A stretch of 35,021 nucleotides of DNA from Candidatus Eisenbacteria bacterium. GTDB taxonomy: Bacteria > Desulfobacterota > Binatia > DP-6. A program made the translations under genes and the position numbers. Below, piece by piece: positions 10,520-19,081 of this stretch (positions are counted from its first letter, which is position 1; each line of letters opens with the position of its first letter). The notes beneath the pieces are model-generated. The model was given only the letters and a program-made list of their open reading frames with translations. It did no database searches and was not told the DNA's origin. The DNA lies in NCBI GenBank assembly GCA_035577985.1, contig DATJZY010000143.1:1-35021 (forward strand), given 5' to 3'.

Positions 10520-12610
10520 TCAACGTGGTGCGCCGAATCCGGCGGAGAGCGTGAAGAAGATCGAGCGTCCGGGCAGCGGAAATCCGAGCGCGTCCTCGGT
10601 CTGGTCGTCGGTCACGTTCTTCATCTCCCACGCGGCGTGCAGGCCCGCCCACGGCAGCGTCACGTCGATCCCGATCCCGACCAGCGCGCGGCTGCCGACC
10701 TGCTCGCGATTCGCGCGGTCGAGGAAGTTCGACGCGATGAGATCGACGTCGGTGAAGATCCGCCCGGGCCACAGCCGTTCCCCGAGCGACCCGATCGGCA
10801 GCGGGCGCTCGCGCGACCACACGAGCTCGACGCGCGCGTACGCCTCGTTGGCGGGACGTCCGGGGAGCTGCTTGCCGTGCGCGAACGCTTCGGAGCCCTC
10901 GTCGCGCGTCCGCTGGTGCGTGTAGTTCGTCGTGACCAGCACGCGATCCCAGAGCGCACCGCGCAGCGCCACCTCGTTGCCACGAATGGTCGCGGCGCCG
11001 ATGTTGGTCGGCACGAAGACGTTGACGCTGCTCGGGACGAGCACGATGAGGTCGTCGATGTCGCTCCAGAAGTAGGCGTACTCGAACGTCGCGTCGGTGA
11101 GGACGGCGTTGGTCCACGGCGAGCGCAGACGGCCGCCGAGGTCCCAGGTGATCGCCGTCTCGGGTTGCAGGTTCGGGTTGCCCTGCACGACGCCGCTGTC
11201 CCCGAAGAGCTCCGTCAGGTTCGGCATGCGCGCGCTGCGGGTGGCGTTGCCGAGCAGCGTCGCGCCCCAGCCGACATCGGCGCGGACGCCGATGCGCGGC
11301 GTCACGAAGTCGCGCGTCGTCGTGCCCGAGACGTTGGTCGCCGGTACGAGGTCCAGAGGATCTGGCGGAAAGACGTCGTGGTAGACCTCCCAGCGCACGC
11401 CCGGGACGATCGAGAGGCGATCGCCGAGGAGCAGGATCTCGTCCTCGCCACCGATCGTGAAGCGCGCTCGCGTGCGCGCGGGCGCCGTGCCCGGCAGGGT
11501 CCTCCCGAACTGCCCCACGCCGTCGTGCACGACGAAGCGCTCGCCGCTCCCCGCGAGCAGGAGCGCGGGCACCTGGTGCACGCCGATCGCGCCGCGCAGC
11601 GTGAGCTGCCCACCCACGGTCGTCGAGCGATCGGTCGTGTCGCTGGTGGGGAACGCCGCGTCGGCCTGTGCCGTGAACGTCTGCGACTGGTAGACGCCGA
11701 ACACGCTGCCGTCGACGTTGATCGGCAGCGCGCCCGGCTCCGAGGTGAGATCGATCTGCGTGAGGCTGCGGAGCGTGTCGCGATGGCCGGTGGGCGACTG
11801 CACCTCGGCGCGACCCGGCACGCCTTGCGATTTGACGAACGTGTCGGTCGTGATCGCGAGCGTGAAGGGCGAGCCGTGGTAGGCGACGCGTCCCGTGAGG
11901 TCGCCCTGGTTGAAGGCGTTGTTGATGCGCGTCTGCTCGGACTGCGGCGGCGCATTGAAGAATTCGTTCGGATCGAGGGTGAACGTGAAGTCGCCCTTGC
12001 TGCCGAGGTACTGCCCGAAGACGAGCCCGTCCCACGCGCCGACCGTGCGCCCGTAGGCGAGCGACGCCTTGCGCGTCTCGAACGATCCGTACGAGACGGC
12101 GCCGGCGGCGATCGGCTCGGCGCCTGGACGCCGCGTGACGACGTTCACGACCCCGCCCGCGCCGGACTGGGCGAACGCGAGCGGCGTGATGCTGCGATAG
12201 ACCTCGACGTGGTCGACGGCGTCGAGCGGCAGGTCGGAGAGGTTCACCACCTCGTTGTCCGCGCGCGAGAGCGGCACGCCGTCGAGGTAGACCTGCACCT
12301 GGCCGGGCGAGAAGCCGCGGATCGACACCGTGCTGAAGTCGCCCAGGCCGCCGAAGCGCCGCACCTGCACGCCGACGGTGTTGGAGAGCGCTTCGGCGAG
12401 CGTCTCGACCGACGTCGCCGCCTCGCGCGTCTCGATCACGGACGCGAACGCCGTCGGGTCGCGCGGCGCCGGCGCGTCGTCGCGCACGGGCGGCGCCGTG
12501 ACGACGACCTCGGGGAGGCGCTCCTCGGCGTGCGCCTCGACCCCGGCGGCGATCATGCAGAGAAGGAGCAGCAGCGTTGTGGGAGGGCGCGGAATGGCCC
12601 CCCCTGCCAC
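10520..12610 (-). CDS. btuB: TonB-dependent outer-membrane receptor, BtuB-like
   Basis: Outer-membrane beta-barrel that imports a ligand using TonB energy. It has about 696 residues. A signal peptide (TTLLLLLCMIAAGVEAHA) precedes a TonB-box-like EVVVTA. The plug domain follows, with VETLAEALSNTVGVQV, VSIRGFSPGQVQVYLDGVPL, VDHVEVYRSITPLAFAQSGAGGVVNVVTRRP. The rest is barrel, with RSARMPNLTELFGDSGVVQGNPNLQPE near the middle-to-late region and a terminal FFTLSAGFG strand. The GTG at 12610 is the most upstream start. An ATT at 12595, directly behind a G-rich run, is an alternative. The B12 ligand is inferred from the adjacent riboswitch and btuFCD. It lies 23 bases after the CobS-like gene. Confidence 0.88.
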   Translation of the reverse strand: MAGGAIPRPPTTLLLLLCMIAAGVEAHAEERLPEVVVTAPPVRDDAPAPRDPTAFASVIETREAATSVETLAEALSNTVGVQVRRFGGLGDFSTVSIRGFSPGQVQVYLDGVPLSRADNEVVNLSDLPLDAVDHVEVYRSITPLAFAQSGAGGVVNVVTRRPGAEPIAAGAVSYGSFETRKASLAYGRTVGAWDGLVFGQYLGSKGDFTFTLDPNEFFNAPPQSEQTRINNAFNQGDLTGRVAYHGSPFTLAITTDTFVKSQGVPGRAEVQSPTGHRDTLRSLTQIDLTSEPGALPINVDGSVFGVYQSQTFTAQADAAFPTSDTTDRSTTVGGQLTLRGAIGVHQVPALLLAGSGERFVVHDGVGQFGRTLPGTAPARTRARFTIGGEDEILLLGDRLSIVPGVRWEVYHDVFPPDPLDLVPATNVSGTTTRDFVTPRIGVRADVGWGATLLGNATRSARMPNLTELFGDSGVVQGNPNLQPETAITWDLGGRLRSPWTNAVLTDATFEYAYFWSDIDDLIVLVPSSVNVFVPTNIGAATIRGNEVALRGALWDRVLVTTNYTHQRTRDEGSEAFAHGKQLPGRPANEAYARVELVWSRERPLPIGSLGERLWPGRIFTDVDLIASNFLDRANREQVGSRALVGIGIDVTLPWAGLHAAWEMKNVTDDQTEDALGFPLPGRSIFFTLSAGFGAPR

Positions 12611-12633
12611 ACGGTCCGGAGGGACTCCAGCGG

Positions 12634-13293
12634 CTACGCCGTACGCAGAGCGAGACTCACGAGTGAGAGGAGCACGAGCGCGCTCGCCTCGACGAGCGCG
12701 CTGGTCGCATCCAGCGCACGCGTCGTGAGGCCGCCGGCCCAGCGGTAGGCGGCCACCCGCACGGCGATCGTCACGAGCGCGGCCACGAGGGCAACCGCCA
12801 GCCCGACCGCGTCGAGCAGCACGAGCGCCACGCCGAGCGCCGTCACGCTCGCGAGCGCGAACTCGCGGAAGCGTGCACGCCCGACCAACGCCGCAAGGTC
12901 GCGGGCACCCGAAACCGGCACGCCGCCGTAGCACTGCACGACGATCGCCCAGCGCGCGAGCATGGGCGCGACGAGAAGCGCGACGGTACGGGACGTGCCG
13001 CCCACCTTCGTGAGGGCGCCCGCCTCGACGAGGAGCGTGATCACCGGCAGGACGCCGCCGCGCCAGCGTCCATCGAGGAGTGCGAGCGCGGCGACGGCAG
13101 CGACCGCCGTCGCGATCGGCCCGAGCCCGCCGGCGACGTCGGCCGCGGCCGCCGCGACGGCGCCGCACGCGAGCCCGACGACGGGAAGCCACGCGAGGCC
13201 CTCGACCATCTCGTGCGGCGCGAGCCCGCTCGCGAGTCCCTGCACCGCCGTGCCGAGCCCGACCGCGGCGCGGAGCTCGCCCGGAGCACGCAT
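12634..13293 (-). CDS. CobS-like integral membrane protein lacking the catalytic Asp motif
   Basis: CobS joins the lower ligand to adenosylcobinamide-GDP in the last steps of B12 synthesis. This 219-residue protein has the CobS outline: an N-terminal WLPVVGLACGAVAAAA resembling the FPLIGLLLG segment, a middle APMLARWAIVV, and a C-terminal YRWAGGLTTRALDATSALVE matching the RxLGGxTGDxLGAxxE ending. The conserved GGxHxDGLADxxDG segment and the following RDSRIGxxG are missing. The sequence passes from LLDGRWRGGVLPVI to EAGALTKVGG. It is shorter than the usual ~250 residues. It is therefore probably not an active ribazole transferase. It could be a decayed enzyme or a membrane protein reused next to btuB. 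The family call is moderate. Confidence 0.6.
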   Translation of the reverse strand: MRAPGELRAAVGLGTAVQGLASGLAPHEMVEGLAWLPVVGLACGAVAAAAADVAGGLGPIATAVAAVAALALLDGRWRGGVLPVITLLVEAGALTKVGGTSRTVALLVAPMLARWAIVVQCYGGVPVSGARDLAALVGRARFREFALASVTALGVALVLLDAVGLAVALVAALVTIAVRVAAYRWAGGLTTRALDATSALVEASALVLLSLVSLALRTA

Positions 13294-13379
13294 CGTCCGC
13301 GCGCGCTATCCGTCGTCGGAGCCAGCGTCAACCCGGACCCTTGCGTCCCGCTGGCGCCCTGTTCCATTGTTGGCGCCCG

Positions 13380-14108
13380 ATGCCCGCCCTGGACGCGCGC
13401 CTGGAGCGCGACCTCGCCGGCTTCACCGACGACGTCGCGGACGCGCTCGGCGACGCGCTCGTGAACCTGACCGTCTACGGCAGCGCCGCGGGCGAGGACT
13501 GGGTTCCCGGCCGCTCGGACGTCAACGCGGTGATCGTCGTGCGGGCCGTGTCGGCGACCCTGCTGGACGTGCTCGCCCAGGTCGTGCCGCGCTGGCGCCG
13601 GCACGGCTTCGCCCTGCCGCTCGTCGTCGACGAGGAGTTCCTCGATCGTGCGCGCGACGCCTTCGCGATGGAGTTCGACGACATCCGCCGCGCCCATCGC
13701 ACCCTCCACGGCCCGGACCTCTTCGCCGCCGTCACGGTCGATCGCGCGCACCTGCGGCGCCAGTGCGAGCACGAGGCGCGCGCACGGCTCCTGCGCCTGC
13801 GCGCCCTCTACCTCGACGCAGCCGGGCACGCGCACGAGGTCGAGCGCCTCCTCGTCTCGTCGGCGGTCACCTTCCTCGTGATCCTGCGCCACGTGCTGCA
13901 CCTGCGCGGCGACGAGACGCCGCACGCGTTCGCCGACGTCCTGGCGGCGGGCGAGCGTCTACTCGGCCCCCTGCCCGCGCTCCGGCGGGTCCTCGACCAC
14001 CGGCGCAGCGGCGGCCGGCTGCTCCGCGGCCAGCTCGCCGCCGAATTCGGACGCTACCTCGCGGACGCCGAGCGCATCGTCGCCGCCGTCGACACCGTAC
14101 CTGCGTAA
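13380..14108 (+). CDS. Nucleotidyltransferase-fold protein of unknown function
   Basis: The 242-residue soluble protein begins with a region like the pol-beta-type nucleotidyltransferase core: LTVYGSAAGEDWVPGRSDVNAVIVV (about residues 30-54). This gives the GS motif and an SDxN where catalytic members usually have two aspartates (DxD). The second aspartate is an asparagine, so activity is doubtful. The remainder is helical and Arg/Leu rich. The ATG at 13380 lies 87 bases from the divergent CobS-like gene, and the stop is one base before the TPM-domain gene, so it may head a small operon with TPM and LemA. I do not recognise a specific function. Confidence 0.65.
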   Translation: MPALDARLERDLAGFTDDVADALGDALVNLTVYGSAAGEDWVPGRSDVNAVIVVRAVSATLLDVLAQVVPRWRRHGFALPLVVDEEFLDRARDAFAMEFDDIRRAHRTLHGPDLFAAVTVDRAHLRRQCEHEARARLLRLRALYLDAAGHAHEVERLLVSSAVTFLVILRHVLHLRGDETPHAFADVLAAGERLLGPLPALRRVLDHRRSGGRLLRGQLAAEFGRYLADAERIVAAVDTVPA

Positions 14109-14109
14109 C

Positions 14110-14871
14110 ATGCGTAGCCTCGCCACCCTCGCGCTGGTCCTGCGACTCGTCGGGGGCGCGATCGCCGCCGAGCCGGCGATCCCCACGCCGCAGGGCTTCG
14201 TCACGGACCTCGCTGGCGTCGTGAGCCCGGCCGTGAACGCGCGGCTCACCGACCTCCTCCAGGAGCTCCAGGCGAAGACGGGGGCCGAGATCGCCGTCCT
14301 CACCGTCGACACGACCGCGCCGCTCGACGACTTCACCTTCGCGATGCGCGTCGCCGACGCGTGGAAGCCGGGACGCAAGCGCGAGGACACGGGTCTCGTC
14401 TTCCTGGTCGCCGTCAAGGACCGCAAGCTCCGCGTCCTCACCGGCTACGGGCTCGAGGGCATCCTGCCGGACGGCCTCGTCGGGCAGATCCAGGACGAAG
14501 AGGTCGTGCCGTCGTTCCGCGCCGGCCGCATCGACGAGGGCATCGAGCGGGGCGTGCGCGCGTTCGCGGGCGAGATCGCCGCCTCGAAGGGCGTGACGCT
14601 GACCGGCGTGCCGCCACCCCGCCCGCGCCCGCAGGCGGCGCCGCTCCCCGGCTGGGTGGCGTTGCTGATCCTGGTGCTCTCGCTCGCCTTCATCGTGTAC
14701 GTCATGAGCCGTCAGCAGAGCTTCGCGGCGCGCGGACGCCGTCGGGGCGGCTTCTACGTTCCCGGTGGGTTCGGCGGCGGGTTCGGCACCGGTGGCGGAG
14801 GCGGCGGGGGCGGGTTCGGCGGATTCAGCGGCGGGGGTTTCGGCGGCGGGGGCGCAGGTCGGAGCTGGTAG
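14110..14871 (+). CDS. TPM-domain membrane protein (YgcG-like)
   Basis: The 253-residue protein has a signal peptide (residues 1-20), a TPM domain (about 25-150) with the typical FVTDLAGVVSPAVNARLTDLL opening, GAEIAVLTVDT, and RKREDTGLVFLVAVKDRKLRVLTGYGLEGILPD, then a single membrane helix (about 178-198) and a long Gly/Phe-rich tail ending GGGAGRSW. This is the standard layout of YgcG-type proteins, which commonly sit beside LemA as here. The TPM domain faces the periplasm. The family's biochemical role is unsettled. The ATG directly follows the preceding stop, and lemA starts 19 bases after its own stop. Confidence 0.9.
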   Translation: MRSLATLALVLRLVGGAIAAEPAIPTPQGFVTDLAGVVSPAVNARLTDLLQELQAKTGAEIAVLTVDTTAPLDDFTFAMRVADAWKPGRKREDTGLVFLVAVKDRKLRVLTGYGLEGILPDGLVGQIQDEEVVPSFRAGRIDEGIERGVRAFAGEIAASKGVTLTGVPPPRPRPQAAPLPGWVALLILVLSLAFIVYVMSRQQSFAARGRRRGGFYVPGGFGGGFGTGGGGGGGGFGGFSGGGFGGGGAGRSW

Positions 14872-14890
14872 GACACGAAAGGAGACTCTC

Positions 14891-15466
14891 ATGCGACGAA
14901 CGGCGAACCTGAGACTCGGAATCCTCTTGAGCACGCTGCTGCTCGCGGGCTGCAGCTACAACACCCTCGTCAGCATGCGCGAGGCGATCGACGCGGCGTG
15001 GGCGCAGGTCGAGAACCAGCTCCAGCGCCGCAACGACCTGATCCCCAACCTCGTCGAGGTGACGAAGGGATACGCCACGCACGAGAAGGAGATCTTCGAA
15101 TCGGTCGCGAACGCGCGCTCGAAGCTGCTCGCCGCCGGCACGCGCGACGAGAAGATCGACGCCGCCAACAACCTCTCCGGCGCCCTCGGGCGACTGCTTG
15201 CGATCGCCGAGCGCTATCCCGACCTGAAGGCGAACGTGCAGTTCGCGAAGCTCTCCGACGAGCTCGCCGGCACCGAGAACCGGATCGCGGTCGAGCGCAT
15301 GCGCTACAACGACGCCGTCCGCGCCTTCAACACGGCGATCAAGAGCTTCCCGACCGTCGCGTGGGCCGGCTGGCTCGGCTTCGAGACCCAGAAGTACTTC
15401 GAGGCCCCGGCGGCGGCGAAGGAAGTGCCGAAGGTGGACTTCGGGGCGCAGCCGAAGCCGCAGTGA
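14891..15466 (+). CDS. lemA: LemA family lipoprotein
   Basis: The 191-residue protein has a lipoprotein signal (LLLAGC, Cys21) and a helical LemA domain: YNTLVSMREAIDAAWAQVENQLQRRNDLIPNLVEVTKGYATHEKE, a textbook LemA N-terminal signature spread over residues 23-67, and later ENRIAVERMRYNDAVRAFNTAIKSFP. A good ribosome binding site (AAGGAGA) stands eight bases before the ATG. It pairs with the upstream TPM gene, a frequent arrangement whose function is not firmly known. The lipidated form suggests attachment to a membrane facing the periplasm. Confidence 0.94.
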   Translation: MRRTANLRLGILLSTLLLAGCSYNTLVSMREAIDAAWAQVENQLQRRNDLIPNLVEVTKGYATHEKEIFESVANARSKLLAAGTRDEKIDAANNLSGALGRLLAIAERYPDLKANVQFAKLSDELAGTENRIAVERMRYNDAVRAFNTAIKSFPTVAWAGWLGFETQKYFEAPAAAKEVPKVDFGAQPKPQ

Positions 15467-15549
15467 CGCCGGCCACCGTCTCCGCGCAGCGGCGTCGGTC
15501 CCGGGGGGCGGCGCTTGCCCACTCCGCTGGTGGGAGACATGGTTGGGTG

Positions 15550-16092
15550 ATGCGGAAGATGGCTTGCGTCGTTACGCTCGGGCTGATGCTGGCGCTCGGC
15601 GGCTGTGACTCCGGGGCCGGGGTCGAGCAGAAGCGGATCGATGCGCTCACGACCCGGGTGGAGCAGCTCGAGAAGCGGCTCTCGGCGGTCGAGGGCGAAG
15701 CGGAGCCGGCGGAGGGGCTCCGGACCGACGTGACGAACCTCGACCGGCGGACGACCGCGCTCGAAGGGCAGGTGCGGGAGATGGCGGCACGACCGGCGGC
15801 GGCGGCCGCCGCCGCGTCGAGCACCACGTCGACGTCGCTGCCGCGCGCCGCCGCGGTGCACGGCATGCCGAGCGGGCCGGCGGCATGGGGCGACGGCCCG
15901 ACGACGCGCGAGGAGCGACAGGAGCGGCGCGACCAGCTCCGCGACCTCACGCAGGAGCTGCGGAAGCGCCTCGCCCAGAACCGTGGCGCCGCCGGCACAC
16001 CCGAACAGCAGCAGCAGATCCAGGACACGCTCACCTGGTACCGCGAGCAGCGCCGCCTGATCCTGCGCGGCGAGCCCCGCACGGACCAGTAG
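15550..16092 (+). CDS. Coiled-coil lipoprotein of unknown function
   Basis: The 180-residue protein begins with a lipoprotein signal, LMLALGGC (Cys19). Residues 27-85 form a heptad-repeat coiled coil (QKRIDALTTRVEQLEKRLSAVEGE, then LDRRTTALEGQVREM). An Ala/Ser/Thr-rich linker leads to a charged helix, REERQERRDQLRDLTQELRKRLAQ, and a Gln-rich end. It has the look of envelope lipoproteins such as the Lpp/YbgF type, but I cannot place it in a family. No strong ribosome binding site is seen before the ATG at 15550. It ends four bases from the convergent flavoprotein gene. Confidence 0.7.
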   Translation: MRKMACVVTLGLMLALGGCDSGAGVEQKRIDALTTRVEQLEKRLSAVEGEAEPAEGLRTDVTNLDRRTTALEGQVREMAARPAAAAAAASSTTSTSLPRAAAVHGMPSGPAAWGDGPTTREERQERRDQLRDLTQELRKRLAQNRGAAGTPEQQQQIQDTLTWYREQRRLILRGEPRTDQ

Positions 16093-16096
16093 CGAC

Positions 16097-18094
16097 TCAG
16101 AGCCGGCGGCCGAGCACGTGGCCGTCGAAGATCGCGTGGTCCGCGGTGCGGACGGCGACCGCGTCGCCGACGCGGTGGACCTCGAGGCCGCGGTCGCGCA
16201 GCGCGTGGTAGAGCCCGTCCTCGGGAAGCCCGTGCGCGCGGATCACGACCGTGTCGACGCCGGTCACCGTCTCCGTCGCCCCACCGAGCACGCAGGCGAG
16301 CGTCGCGGTGTGCTCGCCGACTCCGGCGAGCACCGTGCTGGGCCGCCAGCGGCATCCGGCGCGCACCGCGCGCGGGAGCGCCATCGCGAGCGTCTCGGCG
16401 TCGAGGGCGATCGGGGTCGCGAGCGGCGTCACGATCGTCACCTCGCGCCCGTCCCGCGCCAGCAGCTCGCCGAGACCGATCGCCTCGATGTGGCCGACGG
16501 CGTCGAGGATCACGACGCGCCGGCCCACGCGCGCAGGCTCCCGCAGGGCCGCTTCGTGATCGATCACCCAGTCGCGCTCGGCGCCGGGGACCGGCGTCGG
16601 ATGGAACTTCGACGTGCCGTCCTTCGTCGCGCGGCCGCCGGTCGCGACCACAACCGCGTCCGGGGCGAGCGCCAGGACGCACTCGGGTGTGGCGTCGACG
16701 CCCAGGCGCACTTGGACGCCGCGGCGCGCGCACTCGAGCGCGCGCCAGTCGGCGAGATCGCCGAGCTCGGCGCGTCCCGGCAGCGCGGCGGCGAGCCGGA
16801 TCTTGCCGCCGAGCCGCTCTGCGCGCTCGAGGAGCACGACCTCGTGTCCGCGCGCCGCCGCCACCCACGCAGCCTCGAGCCCCGCCGGACCGCCCCCGGC
16901 TACGACGATGCGGCGCCGGCGCGTCGCGGGCTCGATGGGACCGAAGCCCTCCTCCCCTTCGCGTCCCACGACCGGGTTCTGCACGCACGACACCGGGTAG
17001 CCGAGCGTGAGATTCCCGTAACAACCCTGGTTGATCCCCGTGCAGTGCCGGATCTCGCTCGCGCGGCCGTCACGCGCCTTCGCCGCCCACGCCTCGTCGG
17101 CGATGAGCGCGCGCACGAGCGTCACCGCGTCGGCGTCGCCGCGCGCGACGATCGACTCGGCCTCGTCGGGCGTGAGGATCCGCTGCACCGTGAAGACGGG
17201 CACGGCCCGCACCGCGCGCTTCACGGACGCGGCCGCGTACACGCCGACGCCGTGCGGCGCGTACACCGGGCGCACCATGCCGACGCCCGACCGCCCGATG
17301 CTGACGTCGAGGAAGTCGACGAGCCCCGCCGCCTCGAAGCGCGCGCCGATCGCCGCCGCGTCCTCTGCGGTGAGGCCACTCGGCCCGATCTCCTCGTCGC
17401 CGACCAGGCGAAGACCCACGACCGCGTCGCGTCCGACGGCGGCGCGCACGGCCTCCAGCACCTCGACGCCGAACCGCATCCGGTTCTCGAGGCTGCCGCC
17501 ATAGGCATCGGTACGCCGGTTCGACTTCGGCGACAGGAACTCGTGGATCAGGTAGCCGTGCGCGCCGTGGATCTCGACGCCGTCGAAGCCGGCGCGGACG
17601 GCGTTGCGCGCCGAGCGCGCGAAGTGCCGGGTCAGCTCGCGGATCTCGGCCTGCTCGAGCGGCTTCGGCGCCTCCAGGTTGTTCACGACGTGCGACGGCG
17701 TCCAGACCGGCCGGTGCGACCAGCGCCCGGTGTTGACGCCGCCGTTGTGGGCGAGCTGGAGGAGCGCCAGGGCGCCCTGCTTCGTGATCGCGCCGGCCAC
17801 GCGCGCCAGCTGCGGGATGGCGGCCTCGTCCCACGCCACGGCGTTGTTGTGCATCTGGTAGGCGGTGGTCGGGTGGACCTGCGCCTGTCCGGCGATGACC
17901 ACGCCCACGTCGTGCGCGGCGCGCAGGCCGAGGTAGCGCCCGAGGCGCTCGCCGTAGAAGCCCGGCTCGCCGTAGCGGGCGGCCGGCTCGGTGAACATCG
18001 TGAAGTGCGCGCCGAAGACGACGCGGTTCTTCGCCGTCCGCGGGCCGATGCGCAGCGGCGTGAAGAGGTGCGGGTACGCTGCGGGCTCGGACAT
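16097..18094 (-). CDS. FMN/FAD oxidoreductase, Old Yellow Enzyme and 2,4-dienoyl-CoA reductase-like, altered Fe-S motif
   Basis: The 665-residue protein has two parts. Residues 1-375 are an FMN-binding TIM barrel (FTPLRIGPRTAKNRVVFGAH, active-site EIHGAHGYLIHEFLSPKSN at 174-192, NRRTDAYGGSLENR at 192-205). Residues about 395-665 are a dinucleotide-binding flavoprotein domain (VVAGGGPAGLEAAW at 397-410). This is the architecture of 2,4-dienoyl-CoA reductase and trimethylamine dehydrogenase. In between, the 4Fe-4S motif reads CTGINQGC (351-358), with a later Cys370. The second ligand, Cys in CxxC, is Ile354. Electron transfer between the flavins may thus differ from the model enzymes. The substrate is unknown. 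It is divergent from panE with a 41-base gap. Confidence 0.88.
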   Translation of the reverse strand: MSEPAAYPHLFTPLRIGPRTAKNRVVFGAHFTMFTEPAARYGEPGFYGERLGRYLGLRAAHDVGVVIAGQAQVHPTTAYQMHNNAVAWDEAAIPQLARVAGAITKQGALALLQLAHNGGVNTGRWSHRPVWTPSHVVNNLEAPKPLEQAEIRELTRHFARSARNAVRAGFDGVEIHGAHGYLIHEFLSPKSNRRTDAYGGSLENRMRFGVEVLEAVRAAVGRDAVVGLRLVGDEEIGPSGLTAEDAAAIGARFEAAGLVDFLDVSIGRSGVGMVRPVYAPHGVGVYAAASVKRAVRAVPVFTVQRILTPDEAESIVARGDADAVTLVRALIADEAWAAKARDGRASEIRHCTGINQGCYGNLTLGYPVSCVQNPVVGREGEEGFGPIEPATRRRRIVVAGGGPAGLEAAWVAAARGHEVVLLERAERLGGKIRLAAALPGRAELGDLADWRALECARRGVQVRLGVDATPECVLALAPDAVVVATGGRATKDGTSKFHPTPVPGAERDWVIDHEAALREPARVGRRVVILDAVGHIEAIGLGELLARDGREVTIVTPLATPIALDAETLAMALPRAVRAGCRWRPSTVLAGVGEHTATLACVLGGATETVTGVDTVVIRAHGLPEDGLYHALRDRGLEVHRVGDAVAVRTADHAIFDGHVLGRRL

Positions 18095-18135
18095 CGCGCC
18101 GCGGACGTTGTCACGCCGCGCGCGCGCCTGGCAAG

Positions 18136-19077
18136 ATGACCGCCTCCATGCACGTCCTCGTCTACGGTACCGGTGCGGTCGGCGGCTACTTCGGCGCCCT
18201 GCTCGCCCGCGGCGGCCACGACGTCACCTTCGTCGCGCGCGGCACGAACCTGGAGGCGCTTCGTCGCGACGGCCTGCGCGTCCTGCTCGGTGGTCCCGAG
18301 CAGACGATCCGGGTGCACCCGGCCCGCGCCGTCGAGCACCCGGCGGATGCGCCTCGCGCCGACCTCGTCCTCGTGTGCGTCAAGTCGTACGACACGCCCG
18401 CCGCAGCCGATGCGCTCCGCCCCGCCGTCGATCGCGACACCGTCCTCCTGTCGCTCCAGAACGGCGTCGAGAACGAGGCGATCCTGGCCGGGCGGCTCGG
18501 GCTCCCGCCCTTGATGGTCGGGCTCACGCGCATCGGCGTCGAGCTGACGGCCCCGGCGACCGTCTTCTACAGCGGTCGCGGCGAGATCATCTTCGGCGAG
18601 CCCGACGGCAGCGAGAGCCCCCGCGCGCGGCGGCTCGCCGACACGCTCGCCGCGGCGGGCGTCCCGTACCAGCTCCGGCGCGACATCCTGGTCTCGGCCT
18701 GGGAGAAGCTCGCGTGGAACGCCGGCTTCAACGCGGTCTCGACCCTCACCGACGCGACCGTGCGCGAGATTCTGGCACATCCCGGCGCCCGCGACCTCGT
18801 CGTGCAGGTGATGGAGGAGGTCGACGCCACCGCGACGGCGCTCGGCATTCCCGTGCGCCGCTGGCGCACGCAGTCCGTCCTCGACGACAGCCTGGGGGGT
18901 CTGCCCGACTTCCCGACCTCGATGCTGCAGGACCGCCGTCGCGGCCGCCGCCTCGAGCACGACGCCATCAACGGCGCCGTCGTGCGCGCCGCCGCACGCG
19001 CGGGCGTCGCGGTGCCGGCGAACCGGACGTTGCTGGCCCTACTCGATCGCCTGGACCAGTCCGGGCTTCGCGCGTGA
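18136..19077 (+). CDS. 2-dehydropantoate 2-reductase family protein (PanE/ApbA)
   Basis: NADPH-dependent ketoacid reductase family. Genuine PanE makes pantoate for coenzyme A. The 313 residues show the nucleotide-binding GTGAVGGYFGALLARGGHDV (about 11-30), VLVCVKSYDT, LSLQNGVENE, and the catalytic lysine region WEKLAWNAGFNAVSTLT (about 193-209). The length is right for the family. Many family members act on other ketoacids, so the gene symbol is left empty. An alternative ATG lies four codons in (MHVLVYG) and would match homologue starts better. The neighbouring divergent flavoprotein gives no pathway clue. Confidence 0.88.
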   Translation: MTASMHVLVYGTGAVGGYFGALLARGGHDVTFVARGTNLEALRRDGLRVLLGGPEQTIRVHPARAVEHPADAPRADLVLVCVKSYDTPAAADALRPAVDRDTVLLSLQNGVENEAILAGRLGLPPLMVGLTRIGVELTAPATVFYSGRGEIIFGEPDGSESPRARRLADTLAAAGVPYQLRRDILVSAWEKLAWNAGFNAVSTLTDATVREILAHPGARDLVVQVMEEVDATATALGIPVRRWRTQSVLDDSLGGLPDFPTSMLQDRRRGRRLEHDAINGAVVRAAARAGVAVPANRTLLALLDRLDQSGLRA

Positions 19078-19081
19078 GTCG

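Noticed and set aside
9548..12748. A 1066-codon plus-strand open frame across btuB and the riboswitch
   Set aside because: High GC content keeps stops rare on the non-coding strand. The product is Arg/Ala/Val-rich without motifs, and the minus strand holds a clear TonB-dependent receptor and a riboswitch.
13294..13379. Possible second cobalamin riboswitch upstream of the CobS-like gene
   Set aside because: The 86-base gap is too short and contains no B12 box (GCCAGxAGACC) or CCACTG core on either strand.
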